Below the pieces are notes generated by a model. It saw only the letters and a list, made by a program, of their open reading frames with translations, was not told where the DNA came from and ran no database searches. The translations under genes and the position numbers were made by a program. 36,969 nt of DNA from contig QPMI01000421.1 in assembly GCA_004431415.1 (NCBI GenBank), forward strand, positions 1-36,969, read 5' to 3'. Each line of letters opens with the position of its first letter. Within the stretch, counting starts at the first letter, position 1. Shown here one piece after another: positions 1 through 11,431 of the stretch. Origin of the DNA: Cyanophora paradoxa (Eukaryota; Glaucocystophyceae; Cyanophorales; Cyanophoraceae).

Positions 1-66
1 GAATTATGGGCCCGAATACCACTACCGTAAAACACAATAATATGACGGTCAAATTAATTTATCATG

Positions 67-74
67 GTATAGAC
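67..74. repeat. Left 8-bp target site duplication of hAT-like element
   Basis: GTATAGAC lies directly outside the left inverted repeat and recurs at 3265-3272 directly outside the right one. T at position 2 and A at position 7 match the nTnnnnAn target preference known for hAT transposases. Confidence 0.85.
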
Positions 75-93
75 TAGGGCTCCGGCCCGGGTC
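75..93 (+). repeat. Left terminal inverted repeat
   Basis: TAGGGCTCCGGCCCGGGTC, a perfect 19-bp inverted match to 3246-3264. Confidence 0.9.
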
Positions 94-360
94 GCCGGAC
101 CCGCGGGTGGACCCGTGGGTCGCCTGACCCGCGGGTCACGGGTCCAGGTGGTGACCCGGCGGGTCGGGTCCATACAAAGGGTCGGATCCGTGCGAGGGGG
201 TTCCCGGTGGCACCGTAGAGGTGGCGGCAGCTGCAGCGAAGCAGCTCAGCGATGGCGGCAGCACCACAGCCGGACCGTCGGACCTTGTTCCCGCGGGACA
301 GAAGCGTTCCGAGATATGGAATCACTGCAGCGTCCGGCGGGAGGTATACGTAGTCAACGC

Positions 361-1140
361 CACGTGCGGCGGCCCCCGCCACCGCCCGCCGGCGCGCGCC
401 GCGCCTTCGCCCCGTGCGGCGAGCCGCGCCGCCGCCGGCCCGGCGGCCGCGTCGACGTCCCCGCCCGTGCGGCGAGCTCCTCCTACGCCCGCAGCGTCTC
501 CGCCCCGTGCGGCGACCCCGCTGCCGTCCGCCGCGCCTTCGCCCGGGCTACGAGCCCCGCTGCCGCCCGCCGCTCCGCCCCGGGCGACGAGCCGCGCCGC
601 CGCTCCGCCCCGGGCGGCGAGCCGCGCCGCCGCCCGCTGCGCCTTCCGCCCGTGCGGCGAGCCCCGACGCCGCCCGCCGCGCCTCCGGCCCGCCCGGCGA
701 GCCGCGCCGGCCCCGCCGCGCCTCCGGCCCGCGGCCGCCCGGCGAGCCGCGCCGCCGCCCGCCGCGTCCCCGCCCCGCCCGGCGACCCCGCCGCCGCCCG
801 CCGCGCCTACGCCCCGCCCGGCGAGCCGCGCCTCCGCCCGCCGCGCCTCCGCCCCCGCCGGCGAGCCGCGCCGTCGCTCGCCGCGCCTCCGTCCCGCCCG
901 ACGAGCCCCGACGCCGCCCGCCGCGCCTCCGGCCCGCCCGGCGAGCCGCGCCGGCCCCCGCCGCGCCTCCGCCCCGTGCGGCGAGCCGCGCCGTCGCTCG
1001 CCGCGCTTGCGTCCCGCCCGGCGAGCCCCGACGCCGCCCGCCGCGCCTCCGCGCCGCCCGGCGTGCCGCGCCGCCGCCCGCCGCGCCTCCGCCCCGCCGG
1101 CGAGCCGCGCCGCCGCCCGCCGCGCTTGAGCCCCGCCCAG
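361..1140. repeat. GC-rich minisatellite, 40-bp period
   Basis: The block CCGCGCCTCC recurs at 841, 881, 921, 961, 1041 and 1081, with a variant at 1001, giving a 40-bp unit. Looser copies of the same C/G words (GGCGAGCCGCGCC, CGCCGCCCGCCGCG) extend left to about 361. Because 40 is not a multiple of 3, the same peptide text appears in rotating frames. That argues against coding despite open frames on both strands. Confidence 0.8.
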
Positions 1141-1233
1141 AGAGCCCCGCCGCCGCCCGCCTCGGCCTCCTCTCCCTCCCCCGTTGACTTAGTCACTCCC
1201 CCCCGCCCCTCGGCGCCAGCAGCTAGCAAGTAA

Positions 1234-1913
1234 ATATGATCATGAGTAAGAGCAAGCGCAAGCGATATACAGCTGAATGGGGGCGGAGTGACCGTGTCGG
1301 GATGTGGAAGGGAACGTACTCGGGGCGGGCCGCGGGCTGCAGATGATCATGATCATGAAGCTGCAGATGCAAAGTCACTGTTAGTCGGCAGCCGGCCCCC
1401 CAAAAGAACTAGATAGGTTCTATTTAAGCTTATATTACATTTTATTGCGTTAGTATATGCTGCAGGGGCGATGCTGAAGCGCTGGGAATAAAATGGTCCG
1501 AAACTCCCCTCCGTCCAGCCCAAAGTGACTAGACCAACTGTATGGCGTAGTCTAGCCTTCTGGCGACTCTAGAAGCCGTACTTTTCTGCCACTTTATTCA
1601 GGCAGCCCGCGCTCTTAGGATAGCGTTATAGATGCGTTTGAATAGATATTATACGATATATTATAGCGTTTAAGGGCCCTCCCGCAACGCCCTGATTGCC
1701 GATTCACTCATTCACTCTCTGGAACCAGCCAGGCTCTCTGGCGGGCTGGAATCGGCAGTGCTCCGCGTCTGGCGAGCCCCGACAGCTACACATCTTTGGA
1801 AATTAATTCAAGCGAGCTTTAATAATATGTTCATCGTTACACATGCACGGCTCAAAACAGACAGAAACAACTCGGCGGCGGCATGGGGGGGGAGGTGCGT
1901 GGAGGGGGCATCT
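1234..1913. other. Unique interior of the hAT-like element, nothing recognised
   Basis: This is moderately AT-rich sequence between the two minisatellites. I see no coding frame of note, no RNA gene and no transposase remnant. Confidence 0.5.
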
Positions 1914-2608
1914 GGCTACGGCGAGGCGCATTCACCGCCCGCGGCGCGCCGGGCCGCCAGCGCCCGCTGCGAAGGAGAATACATCAGCGCAAAGCGCGCG
2001 CCAGCTCGCGCGGCGCCCCCGCCCCCGCCCCGCGGCCGCCGCACCTTGGCTCGGCCGCAGTACAGCCAGGTCTCGGTTACGACGAGGCGCGCTCGCCGCC
2101 CGCGGCGCGTCGGCCCGCCAGCGCCCGCTGCGAAGGAGAATACATCAGCGCAAAGCGCGCGCCAGCTCGCGCGGCGCCCCCGCCCCCGCCCCGCGGCCGC
2201 CGCACCTTGGCTCGGCCGCAGTACAGCCAGGTCTCGGTTACGACGAGGCGCGCTCGCCGCCCGCGGCGCGTCGGCCCGCCAGCGCCCGCTGCGAAGGAGA
2301 ATACATCAGCGAAAAGCGCGCGCCAGCTCGCGCGGCGCCCCCGCCCCCGCTCCGCGGCCGCCGCACCTTGGCTCGGCCGCAGTACAGCCAGGTCTCGGTT
2401 ACGACGAGGCGCGCTCGCCGCCCGCGGCGCGTCGGCCCGCCAGCGCCCGCTGCGAAGGAGAATACATCAGCGCAAAGCGCGCGCCAGCTCGCGCGGCGCC
2501 CCCGCCCCCGCCCCGCGGCCGCCGCACCTTGGCTCGGCCGCAGTACAGCCAGGTCTCGGTTACGACGCGGCGCGCTTCGAGGAGGCGCGCTCGCCGCCCG
2601 CGGCGCGC
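1914..2608. repeat. Minisatellite, 161-bp period, about four copies plus a partial one
   Basis: The landmark GAAGGAGAATACATCAGCG recurs at 1971, 2132, 2293 and 2454 (the third copy reads AGCGAAAAG afterwards), exactly 161 bp apart. Copies are nearly identical apart from the first left edge. 161 is not divisible by 3, so each copy is read in a different frame and no single protein repeat is maintained. Near identity between units implies recent expansion or ongoing homogenisation. Confidence 0.9.
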
Positions 2609-3160
2609 CGCGGGAGCGCAGTGTGGCTACAAAGAGCGTAGAGTCAGCAGGGAGGGCGCACGTGGCAAGACTCCCGCGGGGCGCGACCACCGGCGCCGGC
2701 GCGCCGCACCTTCGCTCGGCGGCCGGCAATGGAGAGCCGGCCTTCGCTGGACACATGGAAGAGCATCCTGCGGCGATTCTCCAACGTTGCATGCATGTTC
2801 AAGCCGCCCTCGCGGTCCGATCATGATCAGCGGCGCGGCCGCTGCGCGACCTGCACGGGAACGCGCAGCGGGAGGCCAAGAGCGCGCGCCATTAGCCCTC
2901 ACATCGATCCAGTGATTCAGGAGGACGCCGAAGGCTGCGTCGCACCTGGCACACAAAACGCCGTCGACCGGAGCTGCGCCAGAGAAAGTACGGGGGCCGA
3001 CGAGGATGATGCACACGATAGCTATGAAGCCAACCGAGCAACCACAAGACTAAGACCGCGCCGCTCAACTGGCTGCCGACCGAGTTCGGGGCGCCGCTGA
3101 CAGAAATGTCTCTGTCGGAAGCGAACCCGTGTTTTTTTAGCGGTTTTTCGGCGCAACCGG
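2609..3160. other. Right interior of the hAT-like element
   Basis: Unique GC-rich sequence that grades into the right subterminal GACCC/GGGTC repeats. I recognise no gene or transposase motif. Confidence 0.5.
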
Positions 3161-3245
3161 TACCCCCCCCAGCGACCCGGGTCGGACCCGTGGGTCACGG
3201 GTCAGGGGGTCGACCCGACCCGCGGGTCGCGGGTCCAGGTTTTAG

Positions 3246-3264
3246 GACCCGGGCCGGAGCCCTA
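3246..3264 (-). repeat. Right terminal inverted repeat
   Basis: Perfect reverse complement of 75-93. The last base of the element is A3264, followed by the GTATAGAC duplication. Confidence 0.9.
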
Positions 3265-3272
3265 GTATAGAC
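3265..3272. repeat. Right 8-bp target site duplication
   Basis: GTATAGAC, identical to 67-74. Confidence 0.85.
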
Positions 3273-4002
3273 TAAAGACTATAGTATGTCGTTGTAAAAT
3301 CCGACCCTAGCCTTCTCTATGCGAAATATATATGACGTCCCCAAATATTAATTATGTCGACCGTCGTCATGCCCAGTTTTCGGCGACTAAGTTAAGCTTA
3401 AGCTTACCGTCTCTTGACTCGTACGCCACTGCATGGCAGTGCATGCATATGCAGCTGGCATGCGCAATATTAATTGTTTCGCAGCCGCCAAAGAAAAAGG
3501 AAGAAAACGTGTTTTCTGTTCTGAAAATTAAAATGCGGACACTATAGCTGTGACAATTGTTGCAAGCTAGTTGACTGACTCAGCTGCACTGCTGCAGTGA
3601 TCATGACAACTTTGGCAACTGTTGGCAGTCTGTTGCAATATCAATTACCGGTACATACCGCCGATGGTACCGCCGGGCCGCGCCGGCGGCCGGCCTGAGA
3701 GGACTCCCTGAGTCGACGTCACGTTCTATTACTTGCAATTTTAATTTGGGTTTGAATATAAACAAATTTATCAGTCGACATATTTGTAACATATGCGTGT
3801 GGAGTTTTTACAGAATTCGAAACATGCGCATGCATGCTGTATATATATACATAGGTCAGAAACTATTAGAACATAAGAATATTAAAAATTAGAATTACGC
3901 GGTATAGAATTTAAAAACGTGGGTTCGCATTTTTAAATTCTTCTTTTTTCAGGCTGGATCTGTACCCCCGCAGCTCTGGTTTTTTTTACAGCGAGATCGC
4001 CG
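3273..4002. promoter_or_regulatory. Upstream region of the coiled-coil gene
   Basis: About 730 bp of AT-richer sequence. A TATATATATAC run sits at about 3841-3851. Several acceptor-like pyrimidine tracts ending in AG (about 3953, 3972 and 3992) suggest that the 5' untranslated region may be spliced. Start and promoter positions are not certain. Confidence 0.35.
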
Positions 4003-7000
4003 ATGTCAGAAGCAGCAGAGCACCCGCGGGGGGCCAGCCCCGAGAGGATGCCGCCTCTAGCGAAAGGCGACGCGGACGAAGCCCCGGAGCGATTGCCAGG
4101 CTCGGACTTGTCGCCGCACGCCAAAGAGGAGGCCGCTCCGGCGCAGCCTCATCCTGCGATAGATTTGCAAAGCGATGGCAAGCCGAATGCGGATGACAGC
4201 GATCAGGATGCCGGGGAAGCCGCAGCACCCACGCACAATACTCCCGCGAGGTCCGATGGCCAGCAAAGCCCTCGCTTGGTGAGAAGCCAGCAACGTGTAT
4301 GCAGCCCGACAGACGAGATTGGCTCGGGGGAGCACCACGCTTGCGTCCCGCCGTCTCCCCCGGCGACTTCCGCTGATGCGAGCGTCGGCGAGGCAGTCAA
4401 AGCCGAACCCCGGATAGAACAAGACGTCCCAAGCTTAAGGAGTCCATCACCAGCCCAGCAGCCGGATAGCGAGAAGCCCGTCTTCGTCGCAGCAGGCCAC
4501 CGCGCCTCCGCCGAGCAGCCGCAGCGCCGCAAGAAAGCGTTCGCAAATCTCCTAAACGATGAAGATGCTGTCGAGGTTGGTTCAATCGGCCGCGGAGACC
4601 CCAAGCGTGTTCCAACCTTACACGCTTTTCCGCGTTCGCAGGTCTTCCCCGTCCCTCCGATGGCCAGGGGACCACCGATTGTCCCTCGATCTCCGCGCGG
4701 TGATTCTGGGGAGTCGTCTCCGCAACCGCCGGACCGAGCGCCGTACGCCGACCCCATCCCGGTGCCTCCGATTCAGCTACGACCGCTGCCCCCGCCGCGC
4801 GACGAGTTCCAGTACTACCGCGATAACGGTGCTCCTGCATTGTCGCCCTCGTCCGCATGGTGGGCCGGCTGCGCGCCCTAGCGAGCTCACGCCCCGCATG
4901 CGCAGGCCTGCCGATTCCACCCCCGGAGCACGTCCTCATGTCTATCCTCAAGGGCGAGGGGCGGGACCTGATTCCGGGCTTTGGTCGTGACTCGTCGGGC
5001 TTTAAACGCGAGTCTTCAAGCCCGCGCGGGCCGCCGCTCGCCCTCGCCGCGCCGCCGCCCCCGCGCCATGACCGCGACCCGTCGCGGGCCGCTGCCCACG
5101 CCCAGAACGGGCGGGACCTGCAGCTCGGGTACCCTCCGGCCCCGTTCCCGGCGCCCGGAGCGCCCAACGGGCAGGGCCCCGGACGGCGGCGGCGCGCCTC
5201 CACGCCGCCGGCGCCGCCCCCGGCCATCCGCCCGAAGCGGGAGGGCGGGGCGTCCGCATCGCAGGCCGGGGGACCTCCGCCGCCGCCCTCGCAGCTGGCG
5301 TCGCCCGCCCCCTCCGCGCGCGAACGTTCGCGGGAGAAGGAGCGCGGGCGGCCGCTGGCCGCCTCGCCGCAGTTCCCCGGCCCATCCTCGTTCGGGCGGC
5401 AGGGCCCGCACTCTTCGGGCGGGCCGGGCCACGCCTCCCGGGCCCCCACCAGGGGCGATGGCGTCCCGCCCCCCGGGCCCCCGCCGCCCTCTTGGGGGGG
5501 CCCGCCCCCGAGCGCCCCCGCCCCTCCCTTCGACCGCCCGAGCCCCTCGGTCTGGTCCGGCGCCGGCGCGCCTGCACCGTACCGCCCGCCAGAGCGCGGC
5601 CGCGAGCGGGAGCGGGAGCGGGAGCGGGAGCGGGAGCGGGAGCGGGACATGGGGCGGGGTTCAGCCCCGGCCTCGCCCGGGCCATCCCCGCGGAACTCCA
5701 GCCGGTCTCAGGAGCGTCCGGAGGGCGCCGGCCGCTCGAGCAAGCGGGGGCAGCATCAGCAGCAGCATCAGCAGCATCAGCACCAGCACCAGCATCAGCA
5801 CCAGCATCAGCAGCAGCAGCAGCAACAGCACGCGCCGCCACCGCCCCCGTCGTCCGGGATGCACGCCCCGCCCGCCCCGCCCCTGCCTCTCCCGCAGCCC
5901 CTCTCCCATCAGCAGCAGCACCACCACGGCCCTCCGCCGGGGCCGCCTCACTCCGGACCGCACCCCGGCCCGCCGCCGCCGCCACACGCGCCACACCCGG
6001 GCCACACTCAGCACCCTCAGCACCCGCCGCACGCGCAGCACCCGTCGCACGCGCAGCACCCGCCGCCTCAGCAGCAGCCCCCGCAGCAGGGTCCGCCTCC
6101 GGGGTACGCCCCGCAGTGGCCGCCGCCTTCCCCCGGGTCTGGGCCCATGCCGCCTCCGCCGTACGCCTACCCGCCGCCGCCGGCGCCACACGGGCACCAG
6201 CAGTCGGGCCCGCCGCAGGGCCCGCCGCCGGGCCCGGCCCCCTACGGCTCCTTCCAGCCGCCCGGGCCCCCGCCGCCGAACCCCGCGCTCGAGGACCAAC
6301 TCCGCCGCGCGCACGGTGCGCCCGCCCGCCCGCCCGCCCGCCGGCCGGCGCCGCCCTCCCGCCCCTTAGCGGCGCGCGCGCGCGCAGATCGGATCGGAGA
6401 ACTGGAGGCGCACCTGCGCTCGGCGGGCGACCGCGTGAGGGGCCTCGAAGCGAGCGCCAACTCGCTCGCCGCGGAGCGCGACGCCCTCGCCGGCCGCGTC
6501 TCGACACTCGAGAACCAGGTTCGGGTCCCCGCGGCGCCCTCGTCGGGGCGGGCTGAGCGAGCCCTGCCGCCCGCAGGTCCGGGAGGCGGAGCGGCAGCTG
6601 CTCTCGCACGCGCAGGCGCGCGCCGCGGCCGAGTCGCGCGCAGCCTCCGCCGAGGGCCGCGCCGCGGCGGCCGAGTCACGCGCCGGCGCCGCCGAGGGCC
6701 GCGCGACCGCCGTCGAAGCGGAGCGCGACGAGGTGCCGCCCCCGCCCGCCCGCCCGCCCTCCGCCCCCTGCTAAGCGCGCCGGGGCGCAGCGGGTGCAGC
6801 AGGCGCAGCAGGCCGCGCAGTGGGAGGCCGAGCGCGCGCGCTCGGCCATGGAGGAGCGCGACCGGCTCGGCCGCCGCATCGCCGACCTCGAGCGCTGGGC
6901 ATCGTCCCTGTACCCCCCTCCCAGCGGGGGCCCCCGCCCCACTTCAACCCGCCCCGCCCCCGCCCTCCCGCCCCGCCCACCTTCAGCCTTCCGCTCCCCC

Positions 7001-7362
7001 CGGGCGCCCCGGGCGCCCCGCCCCCGCTGGCGCCCCTTCCGCCTTCGATGCAGCCCCCGCCGAGCATGGGAGGCCCCCCCGGTCCCCCTGTGGGCCAGGG
7101 ACCGCCCTCTATGCAGCATCACCACCACCACCCCGGCCCTCCCCCGCCGCCGCAGGCACCGCCGCCGCCACAGCAGCAGCACCAGCAGCAGCAGCAACAA
7201 CAACAACAGCAACAACAGCAGCGGCCGGGCGGGAGCCGCTCGCCGCTCCGGCAGCAGATGCCGCCCGGACACCAGGGGCACCCTCCGCACCACAACCCGC
7301 ACCACAACCCGCATCACCCGCCCTCCTCGTTCTCCCTCGGGCCCATCCCCCCGGGCCGCTAG
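4003..7362 (+). CDS. Pro/Gln/His-rich coiled-coil protein, possible transcriptional or RNA-binding cofactor
   Basis: Seven exons can be placed by GT-AG sites and frame: 4003-4575, 4642-4828, 4906-6315, 6388-6518, 6577-6732, 6791-6909 and 6987-7362. They give 2,952 nt, or 983 residues plus stop. Introns are 58-77 nt. The N-terminus is acidic and Ser/Pro-rich. Exon 3 is very Pro-rich, with an Arg-Glu run (about residues 484-500) from a GAGCGG hexamer repeat and a Gln/His tract (about 534-562). Residues about 720-850, spread over exons 4-6, are Ala/Glu/Arg-rich heptads (LEDQLRRAH, LEASANSLAAERDALAG) typical of a long coiled coil. The C-terminus carries a second poly-Gln run (about 920-937). I recognise no family. 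The composition suggests a scaffold or transcription cofactor, but that is inference. Exon 2 could also be read through intron 1, whose 66 nt are in frame. Confidence 0.7.
5600..5648 (+). repeat. GAGCGG hexanucleotide microsatellite in coding exon
   Basis: About seven tandem GAGCGG/GAGCGGC-type units encode alternating Arg-Glu. Length variation would change the protein without breaking frame. Confidence 0.8.
5748..5831 (+). repeat. CAG/CAT/CAC triplet repeat encoding Gln/His
   Basis: CAGCATCAG and CAGCACCAG triplets followed by CAG repeats encode a mixed Gln/His tract in exon 3 of the coiled-coil gene. A related CAG/CAA poly-Gln tract lies at about 7172-7222 in the last exon. Confidence 0.85.
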
Positions 7363-8109
7363 CCCCCTTACTGGGGCCTGGACAGACAGGCCCCACTCTT
7401 GCGGTAGAGAAGGGGCGAAAAGCAGACCCGCCGCCGTCCTTGCACGGGCCCATGGCATCTTTTAGTGCGTCAGCAGTAGCAACAACAGCGGCATCGCTTC
7501 TTAGTTCTGTAGGAACTTCGTTTGCAGCATTGGAGCTCCTTACTTTACAGGTACTCCCCCGCAGTGTCCGCATTATTGTAGCTAGTATTTGTAGGCTTCG
7601 AATACAAGCACATATTATACACATTTATAACGATAATTCTTGTACTTGTGCTCGTGCGTGGGGGTTCTTGTACATGTGCACGCGAGCAGGCAAGCCCGAG
7701 CACCTGCGGCCGGATCCTAGGCCTCGAATAATTTGGCTGCACCCGCGCGCGATCGACCAGGCGCCGGCTGGCGCGGTGGTCCAGATTCATGATCAGATCT
7801 CATCATCAGCTGCTGCACTGCGGCAGGAGCCATGATACATGCAAGTCGTGTACATCGATCGATTGTGCAAGTGCGTTGAAAAGGAGATATCGATGCCTAC
7901 AACTGCAGTGCCGTACATAGACAATCGAACATAACCCCTCCCCAACAAAATGTATGTTGCAAACCGAGCCTAAGGAAGACTAGGAGCTGAAACAACGCAA
8001 GCGGTGGGCAGTGCGGGGCGCAGCGCGCGCCGCCTGGAACCGAGGGCGGAAAATTGTGCTGGGGAGACAAAAGACGGTCCCGCTGGCAAGGAGCGGGGGC
8101 GCTTGTCTT
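7363..8109. other. Intergenic region between two convergent genes
   Basis: It lies between the stop of the coiled-coil gene and the stop of the minus-strand SAM-domain gene and must hold both 3' untranslated regions. Composition drops towards AT at about 7460-7950. No gene or RNA recognised. Confidence 0.5.
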
Positions 8110-11100
8110 TTACTGGTCCCGTATGCGGTCCCGAGCATCCATGATCTTGACGGCGTCACCGATCTTGATCCCTGCAGCAGGGCGGCTCGGCGAACAAACA
8201 GAGCACACGAGCGGGCGACGGACGCCCCCGCCGGCGCCGCGCCGCGCCGCGCCGCGCACCCATGTCGCGGCACATGAGGTCGGTGTTGAAGCGCTGGCTT
8301 TTTACCACCTGAGAAGCGGGGGAGTACCCCTGTCAGGCCGAAAGCGGCGAGGCGAAACGAGAAAAGCGGCGCTGGGCGCACGGAGACGTCGATGCGGTGC
8401 CGCTCGAAGACCTCGAATAGGTGCCCGCACTCCGCGTCCGTTAGGAAGGTCTACGGTGGGGGCGGGGTGAGCGGCGCCGGAGACGAAAGGGGCGGTGTGC
8501 GATTCGAACCCGGAGCTCGGCGGCGTCGGCGCGGGAAAGGGGCGACTGCCCCGCGGGAGAGGGGGCGGGCCCTGCCCCGGACAGCGCTGGGCCGGGGGCG
8601 GGGGGCTGGGGGGGCCCCGGCTGCTGCGGGATCGTCAGTCAGCGCGTGCTGCTCGCGCGTCGGCGGGGCAGGCGCGCACGAAGGTTTGGGCGGGGCCGCC
8701 GCTCGTGAAGCCCGAGGGCGACGCTGTGTAGGGGTAGTACGCGTAGCCGCCCGACCCCGCCGCCCCGCCGGCGGCGCCGCCGCCCGGCGCGCCCGGCTGA
8801 GGGGCTCCGCCCGGAGCCGACGGGGGCGGCTGGGGGCCGCCGAGGCGGCGGGCGGGGATGAAGGGCCGCCGGCCGGCGTGCTGGCGTAGAAAGCCTGCGC
8901 TCGCGGGGGCCGGAGGGTGAGCGAGCGAGGCAGAGGGGCGCGGGCGAGCCGTGCTGAGGAGGAGGCGGACCGTGGGCGTGTACGTCAGCATCATCAGCGC
9001 CTGGGCATCCTCGTGCGTCGCCGCGTTCGAGGGCAGCGTGATGCTCGGCGGCCCGCCCGCCGCGCCCCCCGCCGACGCCCCCGCCCCCGCCCCGCCCGGC
9101 GCCGGGGCCTGGCCCAGCTCGGGGCCGGCCAGGGGCGCCGCGCCCGGGGGCGGCCGGGGCGTGTCACCAGACTGTGGAGCGTGAGCGGCGCGGCCGCGCA
9201 AGGCCGGGGGCACGGGAGCGGCGGAAGGCCGCACCACGAGAAAGGCAGACGGTGTCGTCGGGGGCTCGATGGGCGTTATGCCCCCGGCGGCCCCGACGGT
9301 CATCTCCCGCGGCGGCAGGCCCTGCGCCGCGGGCGACCCCGCGGTGAGTCCCCGAGCCGAGTGCAGGGCAGGCGCGCTCGCCGCTCACCGGGGCAGTGGG
9401 GGGGTACTGCGAGGCCGGCGAGGGGTAGTAGTAGGGGTAGTAGAACTGCGGGCGGGGCGTGAGGGCGGACGGAGGAAAGCTGCCGAGCGCGGGATGGACC
9501 GGGTAGTAGGTGGGAGGGGCCGGGGCGGACGGCTGCGTGGGTGCGACGGGGAGGGGATGGCCGGAGGGGTGCGGGGGTACAGGGATGTGCTGGCTCGGGG
9601 GCGAAGGCCCGGCGGGCCCGCCGGAGTACGAGTGGGGGTAGTGGGGGCTGCCGGGGGGCGGCCCCGTCCGGTGCGCAGAGTGACCCTGGTGCCCCACCAG
9701 CGATGCGGCGTACGCAACCCGCTGCGGCGCCGCGAGCAATCAGCGCCGGCGCCGGCCGAGCGGCACGCGGGGGCACGGAGAAGCGCGCACATCGAGGCTC
9801 GCGTCGCCCCTCCCCCGCGACTCCGGTTGCGGGACGCTGGGCTTGGGCGCTGCGCGAGGCGGCGCTGTCTGAGGCGCCGCGGGCGGCCCGCAGCTGAGTA
9901 CGGCCGACGCACGGTACGAGCTCCTTTCGCTCCTTTCGCTCCTTTCGCTTCTTTCGCTCTTACGGCCGTTGAGGATGCCTGCGCGGCGCGGCGCGGCGCG
10001 GCTGAGTGAGACCCCGGCGGCGGCGGCAGCTCTTCTCGGAGCAGCGGGGCTGCGGACCCTCAAACGGAGTCATATCGATGCCGAGCTCGCGAGCGGCCTC
10101 GAAGAGCATACTCTTGGGCAAATGGCTGAGCGCCGGGTATTGCTGCGCGCGCGCGCGTGCGCGGGTCGAGCGCGGTCGGGCCAAATGGAGGCGCGCGCGT
10201 TCCGGGGAAACCAGCAGCCGGACCTTAAGCAGCTGCGGGCGCTTCCTCTTGTAGTCTGGGTGCTTCGAAATGACCGACCGCAGGTGGTTGCGCACTTCGA
10301 CCCAGTTCTTGTCCGACTGCGCGGGGTCCGTTGCGGCGGTCAGGCGCGTTTGGCGGACGGTCTTAAGAGAAGGGAGAGAAAGGATCGAAATCTCTCTCTT
10401 TCACTGCAAGAAAAAAAACGGACCCCTTCCACGGACGGCCCCGGTACTCCTTCCGCCTCTTCCTCGCCCGAACCGGTCGACGCCGCGCGCCGCCTCCGCT
10501 TCGGTACCGGCGGTCGCGCGGTAGGCGGCTCCTGCAGCGCACGCGTGAGCAACCGCACATCGCGAACCCAAGAAAGGATTCGGGCAGACTTCTTCATCGG
10601 ATCCGTCGCCGAAGTCAGTGATGGCTGGCGCGCTCCTCCGCTGCGGCGGCGGTCCGTTCGGTGGCGGGCCTGTGAACCCGTGAGCAGTCTACGAGGTCAC
10701 CGCGAAGGAACCGGTGACGCACGGTCGCGCTCGTGCCCAGATAGAGCCTGGGTCACGTCGATGCCCAGTTCCCTTGCGACTTCTACGCGCAGTAACGTCA
10801 GCTCGTGCTTCGAAATGAGTAAGATAGCATAATGCGGACCGATAAGCCGGTACTTGGGCAAGGAACCGACCCCATCATAGTTCTGCGGGGTGCGGAAGAG
10901 TCGAGTCAAGCCGGTTCGGCAAGACGAAGGGACTAGGGAATGAAAACGAACCTGGAGGTACTTCCGGCGGTTCTGCTGGTAGGAAGGGTGCCGCGAGATC
11001 AACGTTCGAAGATGCTGCGCGACAAACGAGGCTCGACGATGGGATTGGGGTTTCGGGGAAGGCCCGTCAAACGAGGAAACAACTCACGTTACGAGCAAGC

Positions 11101-11431
11101 TCCATCGGACTCGGCTTGCGCCCCGGCTGCAGCCGCGCGCGAAGATTAGCAGCCTGTGACGAGCAGGCGCGTCCTGCGGCTCGCCGCGGTTACTGGGACT
11201 TGCTCGCACCACATGCTGTGAGTTGTGCGAAGTCGAAACACCTAGCCCGGCTGGTGGATGCTCCGCGACCGACGAGGCCGCGCGGTACACTATGTTCTCG
11301 CCAAATGCATAGGGGTCGAGCTGGGAGTCGTGCCCGTTGTTCATCTGACCGCTATGAAGGCCCCTCTGCGAGAGCTCCACATCCTCCTCCTCACGGCCGC
11401 CCCCGAGTGCGCCGCGGGGATGCGCTATCAT
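8110..11431 (-). CDS. Pro/Tyr-rich protein with duplicated unknown domain and C-terminal SAM-like domain
   Basis: A multi-exon minus-strand gene. Start ATG at 11431; stop TAA at 8110-8112. In coding order: an N-terminal exon (11431 to about 11226); exon 11088-11153; a domain with RNHLRTLISRHP followed by LPKYRL and VARELGID (about 11013-10750); a basic linker (about 10597-10425); a second copy with RNHLRSVISKHP, LPKSMLF and AARELGID (about 10340-10060); a Ser-Glu-Arg run; a long Pro/Tyr/Gly-rich region (about 9730-8690); and a last module with LFEVFERHRIDV, FNTDLMCRDMGI and GDAVKIMDARDRI (about 8457-8110). That module has the five-helix pattern of a SAM domain, a protein- or RNA-binding fold. 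Copies 1 and 2 share an internal intron at the same place, so they arose by duplication. I do not recognise the duplicated domain. Function unknown; exon edges approximate. Confidence 0.6.

Larger units (their letters stand above)
75..3264. mobile_element. Non-autonomous hAT-like DNA transposon
   Basis: The element is 3,190 bp. It begins and ends with the same 19 bp in inverted orientation (TAGGGCTCCGGCCCGGGTC) and is flanked by an 8-bp duplication. Both ends carry clustered GACCCGCGGGTC-like palindromes (about 98-175 and 3170-3235), as expected for subterminal transposase-binding sites in hAT elements. No transposase is recognisable in any frame: the long open frames are by-products of GC-rich tandem repeats (40 bp at about 760-1130, 161 bp at 1914-2608). 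It therefore probably moved with a transposase supplied in trans. The two perfect ends and intact duplication suggest a fairly recent insertion. The hAT assignment rests on termini and target site only. Confidence 0.82.

Noticed and set aside
115-1233. Long open reading frames (up to 372 codons) on both strands
   Set aside because: They arise from a 40-bp GC-rich tandem repeat lacking stop codons. The same peptide text appears in several frames, and there is no family match.
1758-2915. Open frames of 250-385 codons within the 161-bp repeats
   Set aside because: The repeat length rotates the frame in every copy, so no protein repeat is conserved. They lie inside a transposon without signs of coding selection.
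4857-7835. A single 992-codon plus-strand frame as one exon
   Set aside because: It reads through clear introns (6316-6387, 6519-6576, 6733-6790, 6910-6986). The spliced frame gives a continuous coiled coil and ends at 7362.
8480-8520. GGTTCGAATC on the minus strand, like a tRNA T-arm
   Set aside because: There is no acceptor stem, D-arm or anticodon arm at proper spacing. It lies in an intron of the SAM-domain gene.
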